Of a DNA stretch of 64,000 bases, positions 24,101 to 39,100 are shown piece by piece. How positions within the stretch are numbered: the stretch's first letter is position 1; the number at the start of each line of letters is the position of its first letter. The notes beneath the pieces are model-generated. The model had not been told where the DNA came from. It saw only the letters and a list, made by a program, of their open reading frames with translations, and searched no databases. Origin of the DNA: Incurvaria masculella. Lineage: Eukaryota; Arthropoda; Insecta; Lepidoptera; Incurvariidae. Made by a program: the position numbers and the translations under genes. The stretch spans positions 19,169,021-19,233,020 of the forward strand of contig OX335642.1 in the NCBI GenBank assembly GCA_946894095.1, in the 5' to 3' direction.

Positions 24101-27100
24101 GTTTTCAGCAAGGATGCACTTTCGATGTCGAGTTTGTACGTTACCTTGACGAGATTGTTGACTGCCAGCGACACGGCCTGCACTGGCCGCGCCAGATCGG
24201 GCATTGCGTTGCCATCTTCGGCTTCTTCGTGAAGGATCACCAGCCGTGAAACCTGAAACAAGTGACAGTGTTGTTTTAGACACAATTTAACCAAAATTGA
24301 ATATTTACAACTAATACAGATTTATAGGAATATATTGACAATGATTTAGGAGTGCCTTCCCGCTCAACTTTCCATACAAACGTGGAAAGAAGATCATGTG
24401 CATATTTCTTGTCGTAGATCCAAAATTAGGTATGCTCAAAACAGATTTATTTGATCGAACGAGATGTTTTCAAAATGATACATGGTTTCTATGTACAAGG
24501 TCCCAACGTTCGAAATGTTCGTGCTATTTATGCAATAAGTTTGGTCGTGCATTACTCAACGATAAAAAAAATCTTAGTCTTTAAACCTAGCTTGTTCCAT
24601 GAAGATTCAAAATTAATTTAGTTTTTGTTAGTTTTTTTTTACTACAGCGTGATTTACTTTTAGCTGTAAGTCGTTTTGTAATATTTGTTTGTGAATTTAA
24701 CCAAATCAAACACTATGCGCATTGTTTGCTTTGTGGATGTGTTGCATCCTCCTCATCACGAGGACTGTGTTTTTTTTTAAACAGAGACAGTGCCAGAGCG
24801 CAACAGAACGATTTTTGGTGTGCCCGCGAATGAGTTAGTCCCATCTTAATAGCTATGTCGGAATGTCTACTGCGTCAATTTTCGAAGCAGTTAAAGTCAA
24901 TATAATAATGTTAAAAAAAATAGATTATTAAAAATACTACAATGGTATTTATATCCAATAAACATTATTTAGTATGCTTTAGTTATGTAATTGTCTTGCA
25001 TACAATTAGAGAGTTTGGTTTTATTTAAATACATACATTTGAACTAACTCTATTTCATTACATATTAATTGAATAAGATCTATATTATAAATCATTCAGA
25101 GGTAGCTTCATACATAACAATACATATATATTTTCAGTTTAATTGCAATCTGTCGCTATGGCAGGACAAGCAATTGTGGGGCACCGCTTCAAACTCAAAT
25201 GTAGAAATTATATAAAGATCCCAATAAAAAAAAAAACCCTAATTTTATTACTGGTTCTCCTTGGTATGTGACCAATATAGGACTACACCATAAAATTATG
25301 TTAATTTCGTTTTTGTCAAGCTGAATTTCACCTTTGATTATAAGGAGTTCTACAATAATTTACTAAAACCCCTAAATCAATTTTACGTGGATTTTACGCG
25401 CGAACATTATGCCGACAATAAGACGGCGTTGAAAGGAGAGCAAGGGCAGGCGCCGATATTGCGTGGGCAGCAAGCAATCACAACAATGTGTTATGATCGC
25501 GGTTTTCATATTAAATCTCGTTAAAATAGATAAAAATAACGATAATTCAATAATAGTGGCCTCGAATTAAATTTATTTAATTTACTTATTACGCATAAAA
25601 TAAGACTTGCTAGCACATTTTTTATCACAGTTAAAAGAGAATAAGTCAATTATACTTAATGAAAACAATAATCATAAACCTAAAAGATTTTTTTGTAAGA
25701 TGTTCAAAATAAAACAATTACATTTGTCAATAATAATGTCAGTGTTTATTGTTGCCTGATGCCACACCTTCTGTTATAATATTAGCCCGTCACACCGCAT
25801 GCCCAAAGGAATTAGGTGCCATGCTAGGACCTAATGCTTATAAGCAAGGCTTGAATGATTGGAAAATAGTCATTTTTAAATTATATTGTCGCTTCGTGGG
25901 ACCATACCGACCGGTTGGGCCTAACCATAGCTCCTATAGTAAGTCGGAACAGAAGACATTTTTATATGTTCTGAATCAAATAGTGAGCTCTCAACGAAAA
26001 TAGGCAACACGCAAAGATAAATATAGTCGTAACTGAAACTACGAAAAGTAGTACTTCTTTACTTTCGTTTCTGTCACTTTGACACATTTTATATGAGCGA
26101 AATGTCCATTTTGACACTAGTTAGTACTACTTTTGATTAAGCCTAGTTCACATTAGCAGATTTTGTGGTAGAGTGCACTAAATAGTTACTTACCAACTCT
26201 ACTCTACCATTTTCAGTAGAGTAGCAGTAGCAGCATACGCAAAAGTAGGGTGCAGAGTAGAGTAGGCAATGTAAGGTTAAAAGTACTACAATGAGCGTCA
26301 CCCGCCGTTGTTCTGTAGTAAGAAACTCTATAGTAAATAATTCTGGTGTTTTGATGGGGGAAATTAGTTTTCAAAGAAGAACGGAACAAAAGGAAACGAA
26401 TATGGACTCTGTTCCCATTATCATCGTTTCCAATGTCAAGAATAAACAACAAAAAGGTAGGGAATATGTTTCGGTAGGTTATTGTAACATTCCAGACGCG
26501 CGCAGGTGCGCGAGAACGAGCGGTGTTGCCGGATGAGCACGGCAAGCTGTAGATTAGGTAAGTGGAGGGGGTAAAAAGTCGGTAAAGCTACTCTACCAAC
26601 GTGCTATCCCATAGCCTGCTGTATTGTTTTTAGTTTGTGTGTGTGTTACAAGCCGTGAAGTAGAAATACACAAACACAAAACAATACAGCAGGCTATGCC
26701 TCTACCGATTGCGTCTACATTGAGAGGGCTATTTAGTTACGACTCTACCACTAACTCTACTAATTTGAACTTGGCTGTGTTAATTCCAGTAGCGACTAGT
26801 TATCTCAGCCTCAGTTAAAAAATCGATCGATGTTTGACCTTCTCAATTACATTTTCACTTGCCAATACCCACTAGTACATGCAAGATCGGCGCTCAGCGC
26901 TGTGTAGGCAACACATCTACCATAATAAGCCAGCGCGGCGGTCGGCGCATCGCGACAGCCTAATTAGGGCAACACTTGCGCACGCGCTACTGTCGGTCAG
27001 AGACGGAAACGAAACGTCATTTTTTTGTTGGTTGTGGTTGCGATGAAATTAAGAGTAGAAGCGTGACTTTATGGTCACGGCCTAGGTTTAAAACGGCTCG

Positions 27101-30100
27101 TAGCCTAGTGGCGCGGGGACAGGCCTAGCGTACCAGAGGTCTGGGTTCAATTCCTCGCCCCGACATGCACCACCTTCTTTCTTATTCTGAGTTCGATAAG
27201 TGCATTTCGTCACGAATGCGAGTTGCTCCAAGGTTCGGAATCCATGTTAAAGAATGATGAAAGAAGATGGAATTAAACTGTAAATATCCTTCCCCTACTA
27301 GGTCTAGGATTTAAGCCGACCGTGTTGATACCATCGCATTGCATAAAAGGATCAGCAGCAAAGATCAATTGTCCGTATTATCTATTCAGTTAAATGTAGC
27401 CGCGCTCATAAATAGAAGGTATGGCACTTATATCCTTCGGGAATGCGGTGTGTTGGACTAATATAATGACGATTGTTGTGGTATTTTCCATCCATGTAGC
27501 TCCATGCAAAATGGCATATGTAGGCATAATTAATATTAAGCCATTAAATGCACGACATTGAGGGATATTTTCAGTATTCCGACAAGAGAACAAAACTACC
27601 GTGTTATTTTAACCCTGCGCCTTCTATTTTGACATTTCCGATGCGGCAATAAGATGCCCCTTCGGAAAACAGGCGCGCCCTATGGCGTCGACTTAATGGA
27701 TTAATGCCGATGTGGGGTTGGCATAAAGGTTATGGGGTGGGGGAATGGTATAACACGAGTCAGCAGCTTTGATTTCGTACCGCCACCACGGTGGGCGGGG
27801 CTTTTAAGGTGGAAACACTAATCAAAACGTGAAAACAGTAGATTTTTATAAATATTGTTGAGTTATTCATACAAACAAGCGATCTGTAAAAAGTATATGT
27901 AATACTCTGATCTTTTTATAGGAGCTGGCTTTCTGGTCCCATTTATTTGGTGCTAACACAGGATTAGTGGACAATAAAGGTGGGTAGATAGTTTATGTGT
28001 TTATGTCTTTAGACAAACATTCTCATTCCTGCACAATCTTCGCTCATTACCAGAGTTACGGCATTACAATGGAATTCGTGTGAAACTTTCTCCGATAGTC
28101 CATTGTGTATCTATTCAAACGTAGTTTCGTTTTAAAACAAAGTGTAACTCTTATTTTACTACTATATTAACGCTTTCAGTGAATAGCGCTTATTTTGCTG
28201 GTTTTTGTTTTGTTTTATGGAATTGGACATATATTGCTAATATTACATATACTGATATAACCATAACGCACATCGTGGTACATGACAGGACAGAACATTC
28301 ATCATAACATTACATAACATCACACTAACATTGCACAGAACGGAAATTTTTATTTTGCTTTGTGACCATATTTTATTCAATACGATGATACCAACCAGAG
28401 TGGAATTAAGGTTTATGATATAACATCCAGACCCCAAGCCCAGAGTTGCTTAACCGTTATGATCGAACACCGCGGCGTCGCGGCACCGGGTTATCTAGTC
28501 AGAACGGGGACCATGAATGACATAAGCTCAGAATTCAGTCAACGATCGATGTATCGTGAATATTAAACGGCATTACGGAATGTCCATAAATACTCTCCCG
28601 CGAGCCAAAAGCCAACCGCCCACGCTCGCGGCCGCTCTGCAAATGGTGATGTTGCCTCCGTTAATCGCGCGCAGTACATTCGCAGCGCCATCCAGTGGGC
28701 GCGGTTGACAACCGTGTGGGTAGAATTACAATTCAATTATCTAATATTAAATTGTATTTGTACCTGTGCGGTGATAATTTTCGACAGTTAATGCAACGGA
28801 ACACTCATCAGGCTATTTTTAATCTTCATTAACTATTTACTATTTACTTTCACCAAAATAGGTCCAGCCACAGGTCCAGCTGTTTAGGAGGAGTTCAGTC
28901 ACATACAAATGTAGATGATTGTATGTAGATAAATAAAGATGATCGGCACAGTTACGCAGATCCGCGTGCGGTGTATGTCGGGGATTAGAGGGGCAGAGAT
29001 GCACGTTCTATGGTTGACAGAGTGGATAGTGTTCTCGAAAAGTAGCCAACTGGGGTCAGGACGACCTTGCGCCTTCAACGTTCGCAAGACGCAATTCTCG
29101 TGTTTCCTCTGCCGAAATAGATCCCTCACCGTTTCGAGCAACCTTACAAAGCAATGTCGTACCTATTTCAATGACCGAAATCGGTTGGTATGGTGCTCGC
29201 TGAGCGTGGTCGCGCGAGGAGAGGGTTTGGCTTTTCTGAGCACCTTTGGTCTCTCGGTAAATACCGTTTTTTCAGGGTTTCGTACCCAAAGGGTGCCAAC
29301 GGAATCCTAATACTAAGCCTCTGCTGTCCGTCCGCCCGTCCGCCCGTTCGTCCGTCCGACCATCACATGGCTGTATCTCATGAACCATAATAGGTAGGCA
29401 GCAGACATTTTCACAGAGTGTCGCCGCTATAAAAACAAATAGGTTAAAAAGAAAAATTAATACAAATTAAAGGGGGCCCCCATACAAAAAACGTGATAGT
29501 TTGTGTTTAATCTTGTACGATTGTAAGGATTCGTGTGCGATTCCGACTCGGACTTGGCAGGTTTTTAATAAAAACTGTTACTTAATAGCAATTAGTAAAA
29601 TATGAATCAGTTTTGAAGGAACATGATAAATAATTTCTGCGTGCCATAGTAAACCGATATTGGCAGAAAGAAACCTACCTTACCGAACAAATGGCCTATT
29701 CTTTAAGGTTATCATTCGACCATATTCATCGCCAAATATAATGTAATATCTTCGGAGAAAAGTAAGCGATACCGGCCGGATAATGAATGAGCGATTGTTT
29801 TCGTGAATTCCTGCATTGTTTGAGAAGTAGAGGCCTTGGATTATTTTTGGTTGTTTGGTGAGAAACTACTTTTTAATTGAAAGGCGAAAATATAGGTCAA
29901 CTCTATCGATCTATTATATCATTTATATTTGCGAGGTAAATAGATTGCAACAAAACAGATACGAATGCTATAGTTTGAACCTTTTCGTGCTTTTTAGGGT
30001 TCCGTACCCAAAGGGTGCCAACGGAACCCTATTACTAAGCCTCCGCTGTCCGTCCGTCCGTTTGTCACGGGGCTGTATCTCAGTTACCCTAACACATAGA

Positions 30101-33100
30101 CAGCTGAAATTTTCACAGATTGTGTATTTATTTTGCCGCTTTAACAACAAATATGTAAAATTAAAAAAATATTAAAATTAAAGAGTGCTCCCATACAAAA
30201 AACGTTATTTATTTGTATTAAATCTTTTACGATGGTATGGAACCCTTCGTGTGCGGGTCCGACTCGCACTCGGCCGGTTTTTACGGTTCCGTACCCAAAG
30301 GGTGCAAACGGAACCCTATTACTAAGCCTCTGCTGTCAGTAAGTAAATGCAAATATGTACCAAACAATATCTGTCATGGCTGCTCCTCTAGCACAAGCCT
30401 AGCTTAGTTGAGGACAAGCTGCATCTATGTACTAGTTCTAACTTTATTTTTGCAATAAATTTATTTGATTTGATTTGAGTCCGTGTTAATGCAAAAAAAT
30501 ATTGAATTTTAAAACAATCATTGTTATTGTTCGATATAGCCTTCTTTGGCACGGATGATGGCACCAAGTCTTCCGGCAAAGGCATTGCAGGAAGCACGAA
30601 GATGGGTTTGCGGTATTCTGTTCCATTCCCGACGGAGCGCTGCCTTCAGCGTACCATTTTCATATATTTTTGTTGACACGGCAGCCTCCAAAATGGACCA
30701 TACCGAGAAGTCCATTGGATTTAGGTCTGGAGAGTAGGGTGGCCACTGTTCTGAAGAAACGAACTGAGGAACGTGTTTCTGTAAACATTATTGTGTCAGG
30801 CTAGCTTTGGGGGACAGTGCTGAGTCTTGTTGGAACGTCCGGCTGTTCGTACCAATTGCTTACGTGCCCATGGTCTGAGCGCCTTTGCCTGACACCTTTT
30901 GCTGGCACACTCGCAGGTTGACTTTGACGCTCTTCTCGATAAACACGAGTGGAGAGCGACCATTTGCGGTCACTGCAGACCAGACCATATCAGAAGCAGG
31001 GGCTGGCTTACCAATTCAATAGTCTAAATTCTCGTTTGACTTGCCCTGCATCGAAACACGATCATTTGGTTTGTTTACATACTGTTGGACATATTTTTTC
31101 ATCAGAAAAAACTATGTTTTCCAGATCCCCACGTTCGTGCAAGGCTTTCAGTGCTCGAGCTCTTCGTAGTCGGACTGCCTTATGCGCTGAAGTAAGATGC
31201 TGTACGTTTTGTAACTGGTAGGGCTTCAGTTTCAGTTCTTTTTTCAGTATGCGCCGAATACATGAGTCGGATACTTTAAAACTTTTCGCCAATTTTGCAG
31301 CACTCTGGCGAGGATTTCTTTGAATTCGAGCCTTCACCTTTCGAACCATATCATGTGATGTTGCTGTTTTCGGATGACCGCCTCCATGCCGTTTAGCAAT
31401 GTTCGCGGTTTGGTTATAACGCTTAATGGTTCGGTGCACTAACATTTTGTTCACACGTAAATGTCGGAGCTCCCCATTATTATATATATATGGATATATT
31501 ATTATATCCATTGCGAAAATGTATTATCAAATTCAAATTTGTTCCCGCTCTTTTTACCCACTTATAAACAATGTAACAAACTGTCACACAATGACCAATC
31601 ACCAAAATTTGGTGCGCTCTCATTATTATTATTTTCAAAATACAAGCAGCGTGAAGTTAGTAACACTTCGAGTGACGGAGTATAAACCGCTGCAAATAGT
31701 AACTATTCAATAGATAAGAGGACACAGTGGAGTCCTCAGAGTAATGAGGTTGCAGAGGAGCTGGCTAATAGAAGATCCATAAAATCGGCAGAACCCGAGC
31801 CGATTATTCCTCCATCTTTTGGCAAACTTAAAAAAATTCTAAACGAAATGACTAAGATGCTATAATGCAAGATCTTGGCTAGAGGCAATCAATCTTTCGA
31901 TAAGCGCCTAACAAACATACACAGGGGTGCAGGAGTGTGGGTTTGACCATGTTTGGCCAACAAACGGGAACGGGGCCCTGGATTCACCAGGAGGCCAAAT
32001 ACGAGGTTTCTGGAACGAGCTGGGATGGCTCATGTGGTACCCTCTTGCCAGCGAGCATGGCAGGACGGGAGTAACGACGGAAACTGATTCGCATGTAGCC
32101 ACGAGTTAGTCAAAAGTTGTAGTTAGTTCGCTTACGAATTCGGGATGCACAACATCGAATGTTTTTTGCAGTATATAGTATCTGTAATGTTATTACGTGT
32201 TCTTAAGTTTTGTTGGAACTCGAGAAAATCAGTAGTAAGCGAATTCGTAACCGAACTCCCTTTCGCCGGCGCTTCAATGTTTGTATGTTAAAGTGGCTAC
32301 GCCACCGCCCCGATACATACTAGTTTCGGTCTCTACTCGCGTCCGTCCATGCTCGCTGCTTAGTGTGGCCAACAGACGAATAACTAAGGAACTAATTGTA
32401 CTTCGCATTTACATAAGTTAATAGCTAAGTACCTCATTGGCCCATTGATGCAGCGCTGTGGCGTGCATCTCGTCGACAACCCCCAGATAATTTAGAGACG
32501 CTTTACCCTCGAAGGGATGGAGGGTCTCTTTCTGTATTCTATCGTCTCTACCACGGAGAACGCTTTTCGGTGCTACATAACGCCATCCCTCTGCCCCCTT
32601 CACACCTTCGATAAACGCGCAACAGGCAGGGAATGCACCATTCAATGTCGACAGTAAAAATAAAAAGAACCAACCGATCCTATATATCCCTTATACGGTA
32701 AACCTTAGTGCACCCCCTGCCGAAGTATGTACCCCAAAGTACAACCTGGGGTTCCCAAATACGGTGCGAAGGAAGCAGCATAGTTTTCGCAGTCCCCGTG
32801 AAAGTTCGAATATTATTATTATTGCATTAAAGTTACATGTGCATTATTAGTGTAACTTTATTTTTTCTTTTTAAAATCTTCCATCATCACAGAGCCATAC
32901 TCAAGACGGTTTCCATATTGCAGGAGATGCTTCAGCAAGCCTCATTTTTTGTTAAGTTACACCATATTGTGCTGGCTATTGTCTCATGTCCGGGTAAGGG
33001 GGATGTTTCAGTGTTTCAGACGGGTAATAGTGTCAATTGTATTTATTAGACTTTTAGCTAGGTTGCGTTTTTCGATCTGGTGAACTGGTTTTACTATTTC

Positions 33101-36100
33101 CTTTACCGTTGGCATTTCTAAGTATTCGTGTATTTCTTGGTTACAAATGAATCACGGTGCTCTGGCTATATTTATCAGCACTATATTCTGGAACCTTTGG
33201 AGTTCTTCGAGATAAGAATTGCTCGCAATCCTCAAAGCTCTATTCTGTGACCCTAGATCAGAGGTCTTATGATGTTCTTACACACCGTAATTTGTTGTTG
33301 ACATGGAGGTGAAGAAATAACAGGAGAACGAATGGAACTAAAAAAATGGCCTTATCACAATTGTGCCGCGGGGGGCGTGTCATCTTGACAGAACCTGCGG
33401 CCATTTTAGTCTTGCGTCGCTAGCTGTCGCGGGCGAGTTTGACGTAAGATTTACTTAATTACAATACGAATTGTGCATTGTAAAATTATGCATAAACAAC
33501 TTGACGAGACATAAAAAACATTCAGGAATATCATATTACCTGTAAGTATACGCTAAATATTCGAAATAGTGGATATTTCACTTGAAAACATTTCTATGGG
33601 GATGGTGTTATGCCATCAATCAACACGAACTCAAAATAATCTCAATTCGCTACCTATTTTCATTTCTTTGCAGAATTCCTCTATTTAGACAGAAATAGAT
33701 ATTACATAGCATGCAATTAGTATGTCTGTCGTCTGTGTATTGAAATGTCTACTGCTGGATTTATGCTTACCCATAGAAATACTTCTTAAATTATATTTTA
33801 TGTTATTTGCACGAACCAGCCTAAAATTAAAATAAAACTCTTACTTGAATATACATAAGTCTGAATATGCGCGATAAAATGTTGACCTAACATATTTTTT
33901 TACAAAAAAGTTGTACCTTATATTAATAATATACTGAATCTAGCATTATGAAATGATATTTGACGAATATTTAAAAGATAATTGCGTATTTGTAGCAAAC
34001 AGTGCCAACTTATTTTGGTAAAAAATTTGAAAAATTTGGCTTCCATCATTAAGACAAAATATAATAAAAATACGCTTATGAAAAGCCATTGAGGACTTGA
34101 GTGGGCACTCTGCTTGGAGCACTCAAATAACGCAAGTCTATACGATATTTACGTAAAGTTCAAGGTCAAGATAATTGCGTAAATTTAGTACCTGAAAGGA
34201 GTGCGCCTGTACCGGAATCACTAACCAAAAAACCGGCCAAGTGCGAGTCGGACTCGTACACGAAGGGTTCCGTACCATCTTACATGATTTCACCCAAAAA
34301 ATCACGTAAGGGGGCTCCCCCTTTAATTTTTAATATTTCAAAATGTTTGCTATTTGTTGTTATAGCGGCCATAAATATACACAATATGTGAACATTTCAA
34401 CTATTTACCTATTATTGTTAATGAGCCCTGTAACAGACGGACGGATGGAGGGACAGACGGGCGGATGGATGGACGGACAGCAAAGGCTTAGTATTGGGGT
34501 TTCGTTGGCACCCTTTGGGTACGGAACCGTAATATAACCGAATTCAAACACTAAGAAGTGGAAAATAACACCCATTTTTGGGTCGGTGACATATTGGTGT
34601 TATTCTTTGGTTGGTTGGCACCGACCCCAAAAATTTCCACTTCCAAGTATTTTCCACTTTTTAGTGTTTGATGTCGGTTAAAAACTAAAACTATACTTAT
34701 GTTGATTGATTGATTGATTTCAATTAAGGCCTCTCTGTCCTATTTTAGACAATTTTGCCAGTGTCCAGTTAGGCTTAAATACGGGATTAGTGCTACAGTG
34801 GCGCATTTAACAGAGAATGCATTTCACACACTTACGTATATTTGTTAGTCATTGTCTTTTCTCGCTATAAATTCTGATGAAACAGCATTTCTTCCGAATA
34901 AATCTTTGAATTAATGCAGGGATGGTAATCAGATTTTGAAAAAACCTTTTTCTGATTATTTTCAAAATCTGATTACCTAACTAGCTTCAAATTCAATTGT
35001 CGCTGAAACTCAAATTAATGAAATAACGGTAAAGTCGTATACATTAGATACAGAAAATTATCGAATTCAGGCAGTTTACAAACTTTACATAATTGTTTAA
35101 TAAAAAAACCGAAGTCACAAACCCAATATACATAGGCTATGTAATCGCCTAAATTTATTTTTATATTTGGAGATTCTCTTTCATTATTTTCTAATTACGA
35201 TGTGTTACATATACATATAAGAACATGCAAATAAAACGCCTTTTCAAAATATTTGTTTGTAATTCACTATTTCAGAAAAGTAATTACGAACATCAATTTA
35301 CAAATGGATCCATGGACGGTGATGTTTTCATCCCGCTCAGCGCCGCGGCATTACCCCCAGCTTCACTTGCCACCACGTTGCTCTAATGAGCAATATTTTT
35401 GCTAATTTTTGCAACCAAATTATTTGTTGGCTATGGTTTGCATAACATCTTTCTAACTCATGTAGTTTTCAATGGGTTTGACGGCCGGATTCAGCCAGTA
35501 TTTATTAGATATTTTTGACTCGGCACTCGCTGTCATCATCACGAATGAGGAATGACGTAACGACCATCTGATTTATTAAAAAATAATTCTTATCTTTATC
35601 TGGTTACCTACCAATTTGGGAGACTTAAAATTGGATTTTTCTCCGTTTTCATCATTGCGCTACAAATTTGTACGGCAATAAAATGTTGTAAGTTGTGTTA
35701 CGTCATTTTTTGCGCGCTCGTTGTATGGACGTTATTTCTCCAGTTATTTCTTCACCTCCATGGTTGTTGAGTGAAAGAGAGGAATCTCTACCCAGTAGCT
35801 GTTGTAGATTTGCCTCTGTTCTCTTTTCTTTGACATGATTAGACCAAGCGAGCCATTTTTCAAGGTGTAGTCCAAGGAATTTTACAGGTTTTCTTTGGTT
35901 TTTATTAGCAACCATTTCTATTTAAAAAAAAAATGGGCAGTAGTCCCTCAACGTGAACTTCTCACAAGTGATCTGCGTTATGTCTGTCATTCCCCGGCGC
36001 AGTGATTGTGTCAGCAAGCGTCACTGTCACCTCAAACGGCGCGTTTGACACCACAGAACAAAGAAGGGATAGAAATAGCATAGACGAGGGTTTGTAAGGA

Positions 36101-39100
36101 AACCGCCGTGACTCTACGCACACGAACATGATTGTCTCCTATTTTCGATCACATTGAAATCGTTCCTCTGGTTGGCTACACATCATTGAAGCAAAATAAA
36201 GTATTTAATTTTCAAACGCAATCGAAACTAGGCCTTATTTCAAAACAGATTGATTTGTTAATTACCGACTTTTAACATGTAGTAATGACTTTCTCTAGTT
36301 GATCTACATGGAGCAAATCTTAAACTACAAATAAAATGCAGGAAATGAAAATTAAGTTTAAGGATAAAGTAACCTTATGTGTATACAGCAAAGTTGCTTA
36401 CTATTTGCGTTGTTATAGGTGATTTACGTCACACGACAAAACCACGCGCTACTCGAATATGTCAAAGCTACTCATTTACAGTGTTGGAGTGTTTTGACGA
36501 AGCTAACAAAATATTACCGTATTATTTGGAAAATTATTATAATCTGAGATAAAATGACTAAAAGTATCGTACCACGACCAAGTAAGTCCTAATAAACAAA
36601 AAAGCCTCATTGTGATAATCAGTATTTACGGTCCTATTTTCCGAACTGGAAGACTAGGCCTTAGTATTCATTGTATATCTAAGAAATAACATTCAAATAT
36701 TGCAAAATGTGATTCTATTTGAAGCGAAGTGACAATTTTCGTATCTTAGGACTGATAATAATATATTTAAAGGTTTTAATGTCACGGTATTAAATAGTAC
36801 CGACGGTACATTTATCGCACAAATATGATAAAATCCCAGCACTGCATAGTCATGAGAGCTACTCAATTAGGGATGTGGCTAAATCGTGACGTCATCCGTC
36901 AGAGTATCGATATATTTTGTACTACATTTTATTAAACAATATATCGTAACGTTTTGACCGAGCGAAGCGCGAAGTTTCTCGTTTCAGCTTGGGCAAAAAT
37001 GCTTTCGTATATCCGGCGACCGGCTGTCCGCCTATGCGGCTGTTCTCCTCTACAAGTCGCATTTCTAAACCGATTCTCGTGAAAGTTTGTGTCCAGGTTC
37101 GATCGCCAACCACAAACATTTGCCCCCAACCACTAGATGTCAGTCAATATATTTATTTACCATTCAGAATCAGTTAGTTTAATCTAGCCTTTAAACATTA
37201 ATTAAGAAAGATTCAGTTCATTATTTAATAATTGTTTCCGTTATATTAATATACAAACAGAAACAGAGAGAGTGCAGATTTCAGATTACATTGTTTTTTT
37301 TTTGTAATGTAGGTATAATACATAATTATATGCGAATTACTAACGCCCGGTTCCACCACCTCCAGCTACAAAAATCCCAAAGTTATCTTTCAGTTACATC
37401 ATACAAATATTGCATGTAGCCGAAAGTTAACTATCGGATTTCAGGTAACTGGAGGTGGTGAAAACAGGGGTAAGTGATATACCGGAAACCAGCCTAGGTT
37501 GGTACAATAAAATTCAATAAAATACAGCCGGTGCGGTAATGAACCAGTACTCGTTTTCTGACTAGTTTAATATAGCCATAGCACTAAAGCTCTCTCGGGA
37601 ATGCGGTGTAATATCCTAATTTAATAACAATTGTTGTTATATTAATCATCCATGTCCAATCATCACTGTAAACATACATAAACATCGATAGCTCAATGTC
37701 GATTCGATGTGTCACATCCCTTATTGAGTAGCTGAGGCATCACCTTAGAATATAAAAATAATCGTGAATGACAGAAATTTCGAGAACACTGTATGAGATT
37801 GATGCAAACCAATCCTTAAAATGTGGGTATTAGAGTAAATTTTTGTTTGACTTTTGAAGTGTTCGTCAAATTTTGCATACATTTTCGAATTTAAATCGAA
37901 ATTAAATAAAATAAAACTTATCGATGGTATGATATGCCTCCTTTTGTTAAATTGTGTGTTCGGCTATCGTTTTTGCACTCCAAAATGGCACAATAGGGCA
38001 TCGTTCTTGCTTCGCGAGTTTATCGTGCAGTAGTTGCGGTCGACAGCGCCGAAGTAGTGACGAAACACGACTGCTGAGCGCGAATCACGAAGTGCGCCGA
38101 GCTCCGCGTACTAGTGGCTACGCTGTTTCCGCCTACTTACTCCTTCTACCCGTTCTTTTTGTTCTGTGTTTGACACGCACCAGTCGATGCGAGCAGAGGT
38201 GAACACCTCGCCCCGAGTTCTAGTCGCGCACGGAAATAGTCCGGCCGCTATATTTATAGAGGCACCGACTGAAGTTGCGTTTGGTCGCTGCCACAGTGTT
38301 GAGAATAGTCTAGATATGTCTACTCTCGCTTTCCTGCGAGCTTGTCGCCTCCTTATTAATCAGGCTATCCGATTCAAAACAGTTCGCCTACGAATTCGTT
38401 CACTCCTGATGTTCTCGGGTAAAAACCAACGACACGAATAACACGTAAAAACATGGTAAAAACTAGCCAGGGCGGTTACCATGGTAAGTTAACCCGCCGG
38501 GTGAATAGCAAGTGAAAAGCAAGAGAGTGACTGAATCTGACGATAAGTTTCATTTCCTACCAACTTTCAGTAAACCGAAATTTACCAGTTGGCATGGTAC
38601 AAAATGGAACTAATCTGTAAATACTCTTTGAACGTTCACCCGCTATTCACTTGGCGAGTTTTTTACCATGGTACACCTCCAGGCGACCATTTAGTTCAAC
38701 GAACATTCAATGTTGCGCGTCCCGGACTCGTAGAAGAACCCTCTACCATCAGTGCATCAGCACTATACTCCCTACAAACCAAACGTGCAGTCGGGGCCTT
38801 AAAAGTTTATGAGCTAGTGAAGCCCAGTTGTGGATGCGCGATTATCGATAGCGTCGATAGATATTTCATGATTTCATGAACAAGATACATTGTCAAATAT
38901 TCGTCTTATCCCTGATGGATGGTGAGTATATTTACTAGGGAAGTATATTTAACATTTTTTATGTTTGCGCAATTTTCAAATAAAAATTTAAATTAAATCG
39001 TCTCTCATCTAACAGGTTTTTTATTTATGCAAAGGTTAATATTAAAAAAAAAACTTATGAAAGCAATACAAAAATCATATAAAATATGCAAAAGTAACCA

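Noticed and set aside
27094..27160. Functional tRNA gene
   Set aside because: A and B boxes are present, but the sequence does not fold into a full cloverleaf with a paired acceptor stem and continues into the SINE body.
28899..29141. Small conserved gene on the minus strand
   Set aside because: The opposite strand carries LINE RT motifs (FNVRKTQ), so this is an antisense shadow.
37954..38441. Secreted or membrane protein in frames 37954-38202 and 38166-38441
   Set aside because: A hydrophobic run exists, but the region contains TAGTGGCTACGCTG and GAATTCGT motifs of the GCGAGCATGG repeat family, and the frames lack any conserved pattern.
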